DNA of 64,000 bases from Pseudarthrobacter sp. NamE5 (lineage in GTDB: Bacteria > Actinomycetota > Actinomycetes > Actinomycetales > Micrococcaceae), in the NCBI RefSeq assembly GCF_005796225.1, contig NZ_VAHO01000003.1:62001-126000 (forward strand). The letters run 5' to 3'. The translations under genes and the position numbers were made by a program. The notes beneath the pieces are model-generated. The model was not told the DNA's origin. It was given only the letters and a program-made list of their open reading frames with translations, and searched no databases. Shown piece after piece: positions 26,528 through 34,865 of this stretch; position 1 is the stretch's first letter, and every line of letters begins with the position of its first letter.

Positions 26528-26557
26528 TAGACAACTCGTATACAAGCCGCCTACAAT
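26528..26557 (+). promoter_or_regulatory. Promoter with embedded GntR-type operator before small ORFs
   Basis: TAGACA (26528-26533), 18 bases, TACAAT (26552-26557). The spacer contains CTCGTATACAAG (26535-26546), a near-palindrome that is one base from CTTGTATACAAG, and the 14-base string GACAACTCGTATAC is shared with 15526-15539. A repressor here would sit between the -35 and -10 boxes. Confidence 0.6.
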
Positions 26558-26627
26558 AAGAATGTGATTCGGCGCACGTGGAAGTACCTGAGGCGCAGCC
26601 CCCGTAATTCACATAGAGGTGATTCTC

Positions 26628-26858
26628 ATGACCATGATTCAGCAGTCGGAAACCATGCTCGAAGTCGACGGCGACGATGCCCTCGTAATTCAGACAGAGC
26701 TGGATGCAGCGGTGGCGCTTGCGTCGTCCGCATGCCGCAGCCGCGGAGGAGGTGTGCTCGTAACCCAGCACGACTACTGGTCTTTCACTATTTCCGTGTC
26801 TCCGGACATTCCGGCCGGACACACCGTCAGGCGGCAGGCGTGGCGGGCCGCATGCTAA
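26628..26858 (+). CDS. Small hypothetical protein (76 aa)
   Basis: 76 residues with no family I recognise. The sequence is compact and protein-like: an acidic N-terminal helix (LEVDGDDALVIQTELDAAVALASSACR) followed by a beta-rich end (GGGVLVTQHDYWSFTISVSPDIPAGHTVRRQAW). Start ATG 26628 has AGAGGTGA six bases upstream; GTG 26619 is the alternative. It is the first gene after the GTATAC-containing promoter and could be part of the GntR regulon. Its stop overlaps a second short frame. Confidence 0.5.
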   Translation: MTMIQQSETMLEVDGDDALVIQTELDAAVALASSACRSRGGGVLVTQHDYWSFTISVSPDIPAGHTVRRQAWRAAC

Positions 26859-27016
26859 CGGACTACGCGCCTGTCCTGCTGGCGCCGCCCGCAGGAACGG
26901 CAAGCTTCGAAGCATTGGTGGCGAATCCCTGGCTGATGTACCGAGGGCAAGAAGAACACTCTTCTCAGGCGGAGGCGGACGGCTGGTTGCCCACCCCAGC
27001 CTCGGTCCGAACCTGA
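26852..27016 (+). CDS. Possible small protein (54 aa), overlapping start
   Basis: 54 residues starting at an ATG that overlaps the previous stop by seven bases (ATGCTAA), a layout that favours coupled translation. The sequence begins MLTDYAPVLLAPP and includes ALVANPWLMYRGQ. No family is recognised and the ribosome binding site is poor. Offered only because of the overlap. Confidence 0.3.
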   Translation: MLTDYAPVLLAPPAGTASFEALVANPWLMYRGQEEHSSQAEADGWLPTPASVRT

Positions 27017-27102
27017 CACAGAACTTCCAACATCAACGTATGTCACGCAATCCTCTGAACTTTCTAAGCGCCTGCCGTAACCCGAGGGCAACCCCTTAAT
27101 TA

Positions 27103-27222
27103 ATGAAAAGAATGACGATGGAACACTCGGACCTAGGAAACAGCAGTGCCAACGCAACAATCACTGCAACCACGGACTGTGAAGACTCGTGCCACTTCTG
27201 CGAAGGACCCGAAACAGACTGA
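27103..27222 (+). CDS. Possible micro-ORF (39 aa) with a CxxxCxxC motif
   Basis: 39 codons ending in DCEDSCHFCEGPETD: three cysteines (C-x3-C-x2-C) in the last third of an otherwise Thr/Asn-rich peptide. The short length and clustered cysteines could suit a metal-binding peptide or a modified-peptide precursor, but no modifying enzyme is nearby. There is no good ribosome binding site before ATG 27103; ATG 27112 and 27118 are in frame. Low confidence that it is translated. Confidence 0.28.
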   Translation: MKRMTMEHSDLGNSSANATITATTDCEDSCHFCEGPETD

Positions 27223-27279
27223 ACGGCACCTTCGAACCCGCCAGACCGAATGCATCCACCCATATTGCACGCCCTCTTC

Positions 27280-27327
27280 GGCTGCCTGCTTGCCAACCCA
27301 ATCCCATCGCCGCAAAAGCAGGCAGCC
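27280..27327. repeat. Inverted repeat with 24-base loop
   Basis: GGCTGCCTGCTT (27280-27291) and AAGCAGGCAGCC (27316-27327) are perfect complements. It stands 75 bases before the next small ORF and could be a terminator for the short ORFs upstream or a leftover element end. Otherwise I see nothing in 27223-27402. Confidence 0.6.
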
Positions 27328-27402
27328 CTTGGCCGAAAGCGTTGTCCGGGATGGGACCCAGCTTCACCTAGTTGCTCCCAAGACCATTAGTAAGGAAACG
27401 AC

Positions 27403-27627
27403 ATGCGACTCGTCCCAGCCAGCACGCCAACAACCACTTTTCCTGGAGGTTCATCCCTCCTCGGCAAAAAGGTCGAAATCCAGCGTCAAGGCAAAGTGCT
27501 GCGGGTCGGCTACGTGGAATCAGCGACCCCTTCCGGAGAGGTAGTGTGGCTGGAAGCTTCCGGTATCGAGCAGCGAGCCATGTATGGCCCGGCCTTCGGC
27601 CACAGGGTTATCCCTTTGTCTGACTAA
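27403..27627 (+). CDS. Small hypothetical protein (74 aa)
   Basis: 74 residues, with AAGGAAAC four bases before ATG 27403. After a 20-residue leader the sequence GKKVEIQRQGKVLRVGYVE, then SGEVVWLEASGIEQRAMYG, reads as a small all-beta fold with regular alternation. I associate this pattern with short conserved actinobacterial proteins found on mobile regions, but know no function. It ends 230 bases before the 250-bp repeat that bounds module B. Confidence 0.5.
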   Translation: MRLVPASTPTTTFPGGSSLLGKKVEIQRQGKVLRVGYVESATPSGEVVWLEASGIEQRAMYGPAFGHRVIPLSD

Positions 27628-27860
27628 CAACCTCATGGCCGAGTGCCTCATGGGCTTCGGGTTTCAACTTCCGAATGTTGGGGAGCAAACATCACGAGCT
27701 GATGCCAGGAACACGCCTTGTGGAGCCACTCTTCGTACCAAAATTTGCAACGCCGATGATGGATCTTCGGTCAAGTAGCCGGCGAAGCGCACCCCAAGCC
27801 GAAGGTGGTTGTACGCACCGCATCTGGCGAAGTTCGTGGAGACCGTCTCGCCGAGGCCGG

Positions 27861-28114
27861 CGTTGGCGTCAGAATAACCTGCAATTCCGTTTTATTGACA
27901 GTTGCTCAACGATGCCCTCAGATCCCACCCTGACAGTCCGAGGGGCAGGAGACTGAGGGCCGGTCCCGCTGAGCATCAGCGAAATAGCCGAAAATTCGGG
28001 CCTTGATGGTCATCACTGGGGGTAAGGACGGGCCATATCACCTCTTGCGGCCCTACGCGTGTCTGACAACCAGACCGGAGCTCCGTCAACATGTACATCC
28101 TTGCTGGCCAAGCG
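27861..28114 (+). repeat. Diverged direct repeat, copy A (about 250 bp)
   Basis: This intergenic stretch aligns with 48021-48272 in the same orientation, starting at an offset of 20,160 bases. Shared blocks include GCGTCAGAATA, ATTCCGTTTTATTGACAG, CTCAGATCCCACCCTGACAG, GAGGGGCAGGA, AATCAGCGAAATA-like, and CCTCTTGCGG; a few single-base indels separate them. Two TGACAGT strings occur 43 bases apart within it. I read it as a relic end of an insertion sequence or transposon, but cannot name the family. The remainder of 27628-28140 holds no gene I can support. Confidence 0.75.
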
Positions 28115-28140
28115 CCTGTGCTGCAGCCTGATGTGGACCG

Positions 28141-28947
28141 TCATTGACTAACCAGGGCGAGCACGCGGGCCGGGCTGCCGGTTCCACCGACGATCGGCAA
28201 CGGGGCCACGATGAGCGCTGCGCCCACTGGCGGCAGCTGCGCCAGATTCCGCAGCGAAGTGATGCCGTACTTATCACTTCCCAGCAGGAAGTGATGCGCC
28301 GGGAAAGGGGGCTGTTGTCCGGCGGCTGCGCCGGCGTCAATGCCAACCGTCTCTACGCCGATTCCCGACAACCCGGATTCTTCTCCAATCCATTGGGCGC
28401 ATTCGACAGTAAATCCGGGGGAGTGCGGGTTTCCCTGTTCATCCTTGTTCAGGAAGCGTTCACGGTCCTGGGAGCGGTTGTCCCACCCGGTACGAATGAG
28501 GAGCCAGCCACCCTCTGGCAGTAATCCATACTCTGACTCCCACTCGCGGATGTGGTGAACATCCAGCAGGAAGTCGGGGTCAGAGGCGGCCTCTGCGGTG
28601 ACGTCCAGGACAAGGGCCGGGCCTACTAAGCGGGCTGGCTCGATCTGGGCGACGTCCTTGCCATCGCGCCCCGTGGCCCAATGTACCGGGGCGTCCAGAT
28701 GAGTGCCGATGTGCTCGCCCGTATGAATGTTGTGGTGCTTCCAGTAGGGCCCTGGCTCGTTGTACGCGGAGACCTCCTCGAGCGAGAAATCAATGAGATT
28801 GGCAAACGGCGCAGGCAACTCCAGCGTGGGGGTGGCGGCGGAGAGCGGGGTAGTGAGGTCCACTACGCCGGTTCGTTTGGTGCCAAGATTACCGAGCAGG
28901 CGGGCCAAATTGGCCTGACGGGCGTCATTCACAGCGTCTAGTTCCAT
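28141..28947 (-). CDS. Cyclase-family metal-dependent hydrolase (kynurenine formamidase / isatin hydrolase type)
   Basis: 268 residues. EHIGTHLDAPVHW at about residues 78-90 is the HxGTHxDxPxH metal-binding motif of this superfamily, whose members include kynurenine formamidase and isatin hydrolase. GWLLIRTGWDNRS near 147, GIGVETVGIDAG near 197 and PAHHFLLGSDKYGITSLRNLAQLP near 219 complete the fold. It hydrolyses a cyclic amide or N-formyl group using a divalent metal. It is transcribed away from an MHS transporter. With the ThDP enzyme and aminobenzoate-type genes downstream, isatin (to isatinate) is an attractive but unproven substrate. Confidence 0.83.
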   Translation of the reverse strand: MELDAVNDARQANLARLLGNLGTKRTGVVDLTTPLSAATPTLELPAPFANLIDFSLEEVSAYNEPGPYWKHHNIHTGEHIGTHLDAPVHWATGRDGKDVAQIEPARLVGPALVLDVTAEAASDPDFLLDVHHIREWESEYGLLPEGGWLLIRTGWDNRSQDRERFLNKDEQGNPHSPGFTVECAQWIGEESGLSGIGVETVGIDAGAAAGQQPPFPAHHFLLGSDKYGITSLRNLAQLPPVGAALIVAPLPIVGGTGSPARVLALVSQ

Positions 28948-29003
28948 GAGAGCTCCTAAAGTTGTTCACTCCAGCAGAAGCCAGAGGAATTGCGTGGCTC
29001 GCG

Positions 29004-29013
29004 GCGTATACGC
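29004..29013. promoter_or_regulatory. GCGTATACGC palindrome in a divergent promoter region
   Basis: A perfect 10-base palindrome with the same GTATAC core as the module A operators, 57 bases before the cyclase start. It lacks the GACAA part of the other three sites, so it is weaker evidence. The 338-base region 28948-29285 otherwise shows only a good AAGGAG ribosome binding site for the MHS gene. Confidence 0.35.
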
Positions 29014-29285
29014 AAGGGCCAATGGCTGCGACGTTAGCACCGCGCTGTCTGGTCCGGAACACTTACTCCCGCGTATCAGGTTGCCTTACCGGAACCTGCA
29101 TAGACCCTGGCGATAAAGGCATTCGACGGTGCCTGTCCCGGGAGGGACACTGAAGTTAATCGACGTAACGCCCGTCACACTCACCCAGCCGCTTTCCGGG
29201 CTCATCTGGATCAGCAGCGACATGGCTGAGATATGAATCGGGCCCCGGTGAAATGCCACAGTTTTAGCAGCACTAAGGAGCAACA

Positions 29286-30620
29286 ATGTCTGATTCCCCA
29301 ACCCCATTGCCGGGACAACGTCCCGGGGTCCGCAAGTACGTTGTTGCCTCGCTCGTCGGCAATGCGCTCGAGTGGTACGACTTCTTCCTATATGCCACAG
29401 CATCGGCCATCGTGTTTGGCCGTTTATTCTTCCCGGCCGACACAGACCCGCTCGTGGGCACCATGGGAGCTTTTGCGGGATTCGCTGTCGGCTTCGCTGC
29501 CCGTCCCTTGGGCGGAATAATCTTCGGTCACATAGGAGACAAGCTGGGGCGCAAGCAGTCGCTGGTCATGACGCTGACAATCATGGGGATCAGCACAATG
29601 CTGATGGGCTTGCTGCCCACTTACGCCCAAGTTGGGGTGTGGGCGCCAGCGCTGCTCATCGTCCTTCGGATCCTCCAGGGCATTGCCGCCGGCGGCGAAT
29701 GGGGTGGCGGTGTTCTGATTATCAGCGAAAACAGCGGCAACTCACGCCGCGGCATGCTCGCAGCCTTCAGCCAGGGTGGCATCTCGCTCGGCTTCGTGCT
29801 GTCTTCCCTGGCCTTCTTCCTGGTCCAGTTGATGCCCGAACCTGAGTTCCTGGCATGGGGTTGGCGTCTGCCGTTCCTTGTCAGCATTGTTCTGCTGGGT
29901 GTGGGCGCCTACATCCGCCTCAAGCTTCCCGAGTCCAAAGAGTTCGCCGAAGTTCGCGAGACCCGCTCCGAGCACCGTGTCCCCGCGCTGGATGCACTGC
30001 GGGCCCACCCCCGTGAAATTCTCATCGCCATGGGCCTGCGCGTCGCTGAAAACGGCGGCTCGTACATCTTCCTTTCCTTCTCGATCGTCTACGGCGTCCA
30101 CGTAGGAGTAGACAAGGGACTGTTGCTTTTGGCAGTGGCGGTATCGATGCTGGTCTCGTTCGGCGCTTACATCTTCTTCGGATATCTCTCCGACCGTATC
30201 GGCCGGCGCTCCGTGTACGCCTTTGGTGCCGTGGGTATGGGTGTGATGGCCTTCCCGTTCTTCGCAATGATCGATGCGAATACCCCTGCCGTGGTGATCC
30301 TTGCCTTTCTCATCGCCAACGGTGTTTGCCACGGTGCCATGATCGGTACCCAGCCGGCGTTCTTCCACGAACTGTTCTCCGCCGAAGTCCGATACTCCGG
30401 CATGGCAATTGCCCACGAAATCGCAGCCGTTTTCGCCGGCGGGGTAGCCCCCATGATTGCCACGGCCCTGCTGTTGAACTTCAACTCCTCCGCGCCGGTG
30501 TCGCTGTACCTCATTGCCATGGTGCTGGTGACCCTGATAGCGGTGGCCGCTGCGGGCGGCCGGAAAAAGCACGATGATCAGCGTCAGGAAGCAGGCCAGC
30601 CGGCCGAGACAGTCTCCTAA
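29286..30620 (+). CDS. MHS-family MFS transporter
   Basis: 444 residues, 12 membrane segments. GNALEWYDFFLYATASAIVF in TM1, GHIGDKLGRKQSL for motif A and RILQGIAAGGEWGGGVLI in TM4 are the MHS hallmarks also seen in the transporter at 21040-22404, though the two differ enough to be separate subfamilies. AAGGAG six bases upstream supports ATG 29286. As first gene of a plus-strand run ending with a CoA ligase, it probably imports the acid that the ligase activates. Confidence 0.9.
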   Translation: MSDSPTPLPGQRPGVRKYVVASLVGNALEWYDFFLYATASAIVFGRLFFPADTDPLVGTMGAFAGFAVGFAARPLGGIIFGHIGDKLGRKQSLVMTLTIMGISTMLMGLLPTYAQVGVWAPALLIVLRILQGIAAGGEWGGGVLIISENSGNSRRGMLAAFSQGGISLGFVLSSLAFFLVQLMPEPEFLAWGWRLPFLVSIVLLGVGAYIRLKLPESKEFAEVRETRSEHRVPALDALRAHPREILIAMGLRVAENGGSYIFLSFSIVYGVHVGVDKGLLLLAVAVSMLVSFGAYIFFGYLSDRIGRRSVYAFGAVGMGVMAFPFFAMIDANTPAVVILAFLIANGVCHGAMIGTQPAFFHELFSAEVRYSGMAIAHEIAAVFAGGVAPMIATALLLNFNSSAPVSLYLIAMVLVTLIAVAAAGGRKKHDDQRQEAGQPAETVS

Positions 30621-30671
30621 ACGTCCGGATCGTTCCGCCCTTTGCTTACGGACACCCCAGAAAGGACCGAC

Positions 30672-31811
30672 GTGACAATCTCCATCATCGGAACAGGGCA
30701 ATCACCGTACACCCGCCACCCCCAACCGGGAACGGAAACATCCCAGGTTATCGCCCGTGCCGTCCGCAACGCATTGCGGGAAGCAGGTCTCACCCCGGGT
30801 GACGTCGACGGGTTCGCCGTCTCCAGCTTCACGCTCAACCCCGACCACGCTATCGACCTGGCCTGGCGGATGGGCCTTCGCCTGACCTGGCTGATGCAGG
30901 ATACGAACGGCGGGGCAAGTGCCGGCGGCATGCTCCAGCACGCGGTGCGGGCGATCGAAGCCGGTGATGCCAAAGTCATCGTTCTCGCTGCAGGGGACCT
31001 GATGGACGGCCCGGCATTCTCACAGCTGGTGGCCAGCTACAACCGTGCGACCCAGGACCACCTCGCGCCACTGCCGATGAACGGACCGAACGCCCTGTTT
31101 GCAATGCTCACCACACGGCAGATGGAAGTGCTCGGCCTAACCCGTGAAGATTACGGACGCATCGCCATCGCCCAGCGCGAATGGGCCGCGGACAACCCCG
31201 GGGCTGTCTACCGGCAAGGCCTCACCATGGACGAATACCTCAGCGCACCGGCCGTCGCCACCCCGTTGGGCCGCTACGACTGCGTGCCTCCGGTGACCGG
31301 CGCCGACGCAGTTGTCCTCGTGGCTGACCCCGGCAACGGCACACCACGGGCAAAGGTACTCTCGGTGCGGGCGTCCTACAACGCCGACCAGCAGGCCGGT
31401 GACGGGCTGGAAACCGGGCTGCGGGCATGCGCCCAACCCGGATGGGAGGAAGCCGGAATCGGCCCGGGGGACGTCGGTCTCGCCTGCGTCTACGACGATT
31501 ACCCCGCCATGGTGGTGGCGCAGCTGGCAGACCTCGGCGTTCTGCCGGCGGACGATCACCCTGCCGATTTCATCAAGCGCCGCATCGCCACCCGCGAACT
31601 GCCGGTGAACACCTCCGGGGGCCAACTCTCGGCGGGACAAGCAGGCGCTGCCGGCGGCATGCACGGGCTGGTTGAGGCAGCCCGCCAGCTCATGGGCACT
31701 GCAGGGGCGCGGCAAATTGCGGTCCGCCACGCTGTGGTCAGCGGATACGGCATGGTCCTGTACCGCTACGGCGCCTGCGCCACCATGTCCGTGCTGGAGG
31801 CCGCAAGATGA
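30672..31811 (+). CDS. Thiolase-family protein (SCP-x/acetyl-CoA acetyltransferase-like)
   Basis: 379 residues. Thiolase fold with IIGTGQSPYTRHP at the N terminus, ALREAGLTPGDVDGFAVSS near 33 and NTSGGQLSAGQAGAAGGMHGLVEAARQL near 313-340. The loop where classical thiolases carry the nucleophilic cysteine reads MQDTNGGASAGG, with no cysteine, as in the SCP-x-like branch that pairs with a DUF35 protein. Such pairs often act as retro-aldol/thiolase-type lyases on CoA thioesters. GTG 30672 is chosen since AGAAAGGA precedes it. It overlaps the DUF35 gene by ATGA. Substrate unknown. Confidence 0.8.
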   Translation: MTISIIGTGQSPYTRHPQPGTETSQVIARAVRNALREAGLTPGDVDGFAVSSFTLNPDHAIDLAWRMGLRLTWLMQDTNGGASAGGMLQHAVRAIEAGDAKVIVLAAGDLMDGPAFSQLVASYNRATQDHLAPLPMNGPNALFAMLTTRQMEVLGLTREDYGRIAIAQREWAADNPGAVYRQGLTMDEYLSAPAVATPLGRYDCVPPVTGADAVVLVADPGNGTPRAKVLSVRASYNADQQAGDGLETGLRACAQPGWEEAGIGPGDVGLACVYDDYPAMVVAQLADLGVLPADDHPADFIKRRIATRELPVNTSGGQLSAGQAGAAGGMHGLVEAARQLMGTAGARQIAVRHAVVSGYGMVLYRYGACATMSVLEAAR

Positions 31812-32125
31812 GCGCCGTGGTGCAGGAATGCCGCAACTGCCGGAGCCTCCTTTTCCCGGCCCGCCTTTTTTGCCCGGTCTGCGGCGAGGACAGTTTCTCA
31901 ACAGTTGCAGCAGAAGACGGAACGGTTGAACAGACCACGACACTCTCTGACGGCACCGTCCTGGCAACCCTGGGCATCAACGGCGGCCTCCGGCTTATCG
32001 CGCGTCTGACCGGTTCTGCACCTGAACCTGGACAGCGTGTGCCCCTTACCAATGACCCCGTCGCCGGGTCCGGCGCCAACGCCTACATACCAATTCCCCC
32101 GAACCTGAATGAGGATCAGTCATGA
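31808..32125 (+). CDS. DUF35 zinc-ribbon / OB-fold protein
   Basis: 105 residues. The N-terminal zinc ribbon CRNC-x13-CPVC (residues ~8-29) is intact, followed by a small OB-fold domain. DUF35 proteins form complexes with thiolase-like or hydratase-like partners and shape their CoA-binding site; here the partner is the thiolase-family gene that overlaps by four bases. It also overlaps the CoA ligase downstream (ATGA), so all three are translationally coupled. Confidence 0.85.
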   Translation: MSAVVQECRNCRSLLFPARLFCPVCGEDSFSTVAAEDGTVEQTTTLSDGTVLATLGINGGLRLIARLTGSAPEPGQRVPLTNDPVAGSGANAYIPIPPNLNEDQS

Positions 32126-33717
32126 ATCCGACACTTGCCGACCGGCGTCAGCGCCCACTGACCATCCCGCAGATGCTGCTTGAGCGGGCCAGCAAAGCCC
32201 CCTCGTCATCGCTGTTCCGCTGGGGTGAGGTCAGTCGCGACAGCCAGGCAATGGTGGAGGCCGCAGCTGGAGCGGGAGGCATGCTGCGCAGAGCAGGGAT
32301 CGAGCGCGGACAGACAGTTGCACTAATGTCCTCAAACCGGCCAGAGCTGCTCGACTTGATCCTTGGTTGCGCCTGGATTGGTGCCGTCGCTGTTCCTGTG
32401 AACACAGCCAGCCGCGGGGAACAGCTGCGGCATGTGCTGGAGAACTCCCAGGCCACACTCGTGGTGGCAGAAGCCGATCAGCTGCCACACCTGGCAGCAG
32501 TGGCTCCGGACGTCCTTCGCACGGCCTGGGTCATCGGCGTACCCGCCCCGGATCTTCAGGCACCCTTCAAGGTGCTCCCGATGCCGGAGCCTGGTGCTGG
32601 TGTGGAACCAGTGGATGCCGCTCCGGCCGAGACCGCCGCCATCCTGTACACATCAGGAACCACCGGGGTTTCCAAGGGTGTGCTGTGTCCCCAAGGCCAG
32701 TTTTACTGGTGGGCGGTGAACATGTCGGACCAGCTGGGGCTTGGTCCCGAGGACGTGCTGTACACGTGCTTGCCCCTTTTTCACACGAACGCCCTCAATG
32801 CCTTCATGCAGGCCGTAGAATGCGGCGGCGAGTACGTTCTGGGTCCGCGGTTCTCAGCATCCCGTTTCTGGTCCGATGCCGCCTCCGCCGGTGCTACCGT
32901 GACATATCTTCTCGGCGCAATGGTGGGTATCCTCGCCGGCAAGGACCCCGGGCCCAGGGAAACGGACCACAAAATCCGCCTGGCCCTCTCTCCGGCAACC
33001 CCTGCCCGGCTGGTGGAGCCTTTCCGCGACCGGTTCGGAGTGCTGCTGCTGGACGGCTACGGGTCCACGGAGACGAATTCGGTGATCGGATCAACTCCGG
33101 ATCAATGGCGCCCCGGCTATATAGGCAAGGTGCGGCCCGGGTTCTCCATCCGCGTCGTGGACTCCGATGGTGTGCCCGTTCCCGCTGGTGTGCCCGGTGA
33201 GCTGTTGATCCGCAGCGACCAGCCTCACGCCATGGCCACCGGATACCACGCCATGGCGGAAGCAACAACCAAGGCCTGGCAGGACCTGTGGTTCCACAGC
33301 GGAGACCGGGTTGTAATTGACGAGGACGGATGGGTGCGGTTCGTTGACCGGATCAAGGATGTTATCCGGCGCCGCGGCGAGAATATCTCCTCTGTGGAAG
33401 TTGAGCAGGTGTTGCGGCAGCATCCTGCCATCCAGGACGCTGCAGTTTATGCCGTCGATTCGGAGTTGGGGGAGGATGAGGTGATGGCAGCACTTATCCT
33501 GCGGGAGCCAATCGATTTCACCGAGTTGTGTGATTTCTGTGGCCCACGGCTGGCGTCGTTTGCCATCCCGCGCTTCCTGCGCGTGGTGGATCAGCTGCCC
33601 CAGACCGAGAACGGAAAGGTACGCAAGCAGGTGCTCAAGGCGGCCGGCCGCGAGGCAGCCCAGTGGGACCGGGAAGTTGCCATCCCACGCCAGACTGCTG
33701 CGGCCGCTGCACGCTAA
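32122..33717 (+). CDS. AMP-forming acyl/aryl-CoA ligase
   Basis: 531 residues of the ANL superfamily. ILYTSGTTGVSKGV near residue 174 is the P-loop, GYGSTETN near 314 the A5 motif, FHSGDRVVIDEDGWVRFVDRIKDVIRRRGENIS near 392-424 the A7-A8 hinge region, and PQTENGKVRKQVL near 493 holds the catalytic lysine (GKVRK). It would activate a carboxylic acid to its CoA thioester. It is most like crotonobetaine/long-chain type ligases rather than the benzoate type at 40394. Coupled to thiolase and DUF35. Confidence 0.88.
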   Translation: MNPTLADRRQRPLTIPQMLLERASKAPSSSLFRWGEVSRDSQAMVEAAAGAGGMLRRAGIERGQTVALMSSNRPELLDLILGCAWIGAVAVPVNTASRGEQLRHVLENSQATLVVAEADQLPHLAAVAPDVLRTAWVIGVPAPDLQAPFKVLPMPEPGAGVEPVDAAPAETAAILYTSGTTGVSKGVLCPQGQFYWWAVNMSDQLGLGPEDVLYTCLPLFHTNALNAFMQAVECGGEYVLGPRFSASRFWSDAASAGATVTYLLGAMVGILAGKDPGPRETDHKIRLALSPATPARLVEPFRDRFGVLLLDGYGSTETNSVIGSTPDQWRPGYIGKVRPGFSIRVVDSDGVPVPAGVPGELLIRSDQPHAMATGYHAMAEATTKAWQDLWFHSGDRVVIDEDGWVRFVDRIKDVIRRRGENISSVEVEQVLRQHPAIQDAAVYAVDSELGEDEVMAALILREPIDFTELCDFCGPRLASFAIPRFLRVVDQLPQTENGKVRKQVLKAAGREAAQWDREVAIPRQTAAAAAR

Positions 33718-33749
33718 TTGCCTGGAGGGCGAGCCCGTAGGATGAAGAG

Positions 33750-34712
33750 ATGGACCTGCGGGCGCTGCTGACCACCCACCTGAAGCTGCGTCACCTTGTG
33801 ATCGTGCTTGCGATTGCAGAACAAGGGAGCCTAGTCCGGGCTGCGGAAGAACTGTATTTGACACAGCCGGCTTTGAGCCGGGCCCTGCGGGAAGCGGAGC
33901 AAGCGGTCGGAGCGCCCCTGTTTGAGCGAACCGGACGCCGCATGGTACCCACACCGGCTGGGCAGGCCTGCCTCGAGCATGCCAAGGCGATTGTGGGTCA
34001 TGTGGCTACCTTGCGGCGCCGGGTGGATGAGCTCGCAGACCCGGAAGCGGGTGTAGTGCGGGTAGGCGCGCATGTTACCGGCGCCAACCTACTGCTGCCA
34101 CGGGCGGTAGCTCGGTTCACAGCTGAAAGGCCCCGGGTGGAAGTCCTGCTCCGGGAGGCTCCGCCGGAAGCCCTTATACAGGAGCTGGGCAACGGCGATC
34201 TGGACCTGCTGGTGGGCCGGGTTACCGATCATCCGAGTACGTCCCGGCTGCAGCTTGTCCCTTTATACCGGGAGGAATTCCGGATTGTTGCCGCACCCGG
34301 CCACCCCGTGCATGCCCTCCCGGAGGCCTCACTTAGGGATCTCGTCGGGCATCCCTGGGTAGTGCCGCTGGCGAATACCCCGCTGCGTGACGAACTCGAG
34401 GAGAACTTCCACGCCGTCGGCCTTACCCCGCCGGTTCAGCGGGTGGAATCCGGAACTCCTGCCACCTTGCGCGCCCTCGTGGCCGAGGCAGGATTCCTTG
34501 CCCTGATGCCGGAGTCCATGGCAGTTGTGGAGCCGGGCCTGCAGATGCTCGAGCTGCACCTCGCCGGACTTGCCCAGCAGGTTGGCATCCTGCTCCCAGC
34601 GGACAGGCCACTGGCCCCGAACGCTGCAATGTTTGCCGAGAAACTGCGGGAGGTGGGGGAGCAGATCCGGCGCGACCTCCTCGACACCAGCCCGGCCGCC
34701 ACTTCACTCTGA
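33750..34712 (+). CDS. LysR-family transcriptional regulator
   Basis: 320 residues. The N-terminal helix-turn-helix is at residues 12-65: LKLRHLVIVLAIAEQGSLVRAAEEL, then LTQPALSRALREAEQAVGAPLFERTGR. The C-terminal substrate-binding domain begins at about residue 98 (GVVRVGAHVTG). GGATGAAG precedes ATG 33750. It follows the CoA ligase by 32 bases on the same strand, unusual for a LysR regulator, which more often diverges from its target; it resembles the branch that includes pcaQ/galactose-type regulators with a basic N terminus. Likely controls the cyclase-MHS-thiolase genes or the ThDP gene. Confidence 0.86.
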   Translation: MDLRALLTTHLKLRHLVIVLAIAEQGSLVRAAEELYLTQPALSRALREAEQAVGAPLFERTGRRMVPTPAGQACLEHAKAIVGHVATLRRRVDELADPEAGVVRVGAHVTGANLLLPRAVARFTAERPRVEVLLREAPPEALIQELGNGDLDLLVGRVTDHPSTSRLQLVPLYREEFRIVAAPGHPVHALPEASLRDLVGHPWVVPLANTPLRDELEENFHAVGLTPPVQRVESGTPATLRALVAEAGFLALMPESMAVVEPGLQMLELHLAGLAQQVGILLPADRPLAPNAAMFAEKLREVGEQIRRDLLDTSPAATSL

Positions 34713-34757
34713 TTGCACCGTGGTCTGAACGCCCGTCAACACATCTGTTTCAAATGC

Positions 34758-34787
34758 TTGACGCTCGTAAATTTTCCGCGATAGTAT
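34758..34787 (+). promoter_or_regulatory. Promoter of the ThDP enzyme gene
   Basis: TTGACG (34758-34763), 18 bases, TAGTAT (34782-34787). The string TGACGCTCGTAAA at 34759-34771, overlapping the -35 box, matches TGACGATCGTAAA at 38075-38087 upstream of the FAH operon in 12 of 13 bases, suggesting one regulator for both. Confidence 0.5.
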
Positions 34788-34865
34788 CCCAATGGGCGGA
34801 ATCCTGCGTGCGCCAACGACGCTGCCGGGTGCCGCTTCCGCACTGTCCCCAAAGGAGAAGAGACA

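Noticed and set aside
27146..27544. 132-codon frame across the small-ORF region
   Set aside because: It overlaps the better supported 27403-27627 gene in another frame and shows no regular structure.
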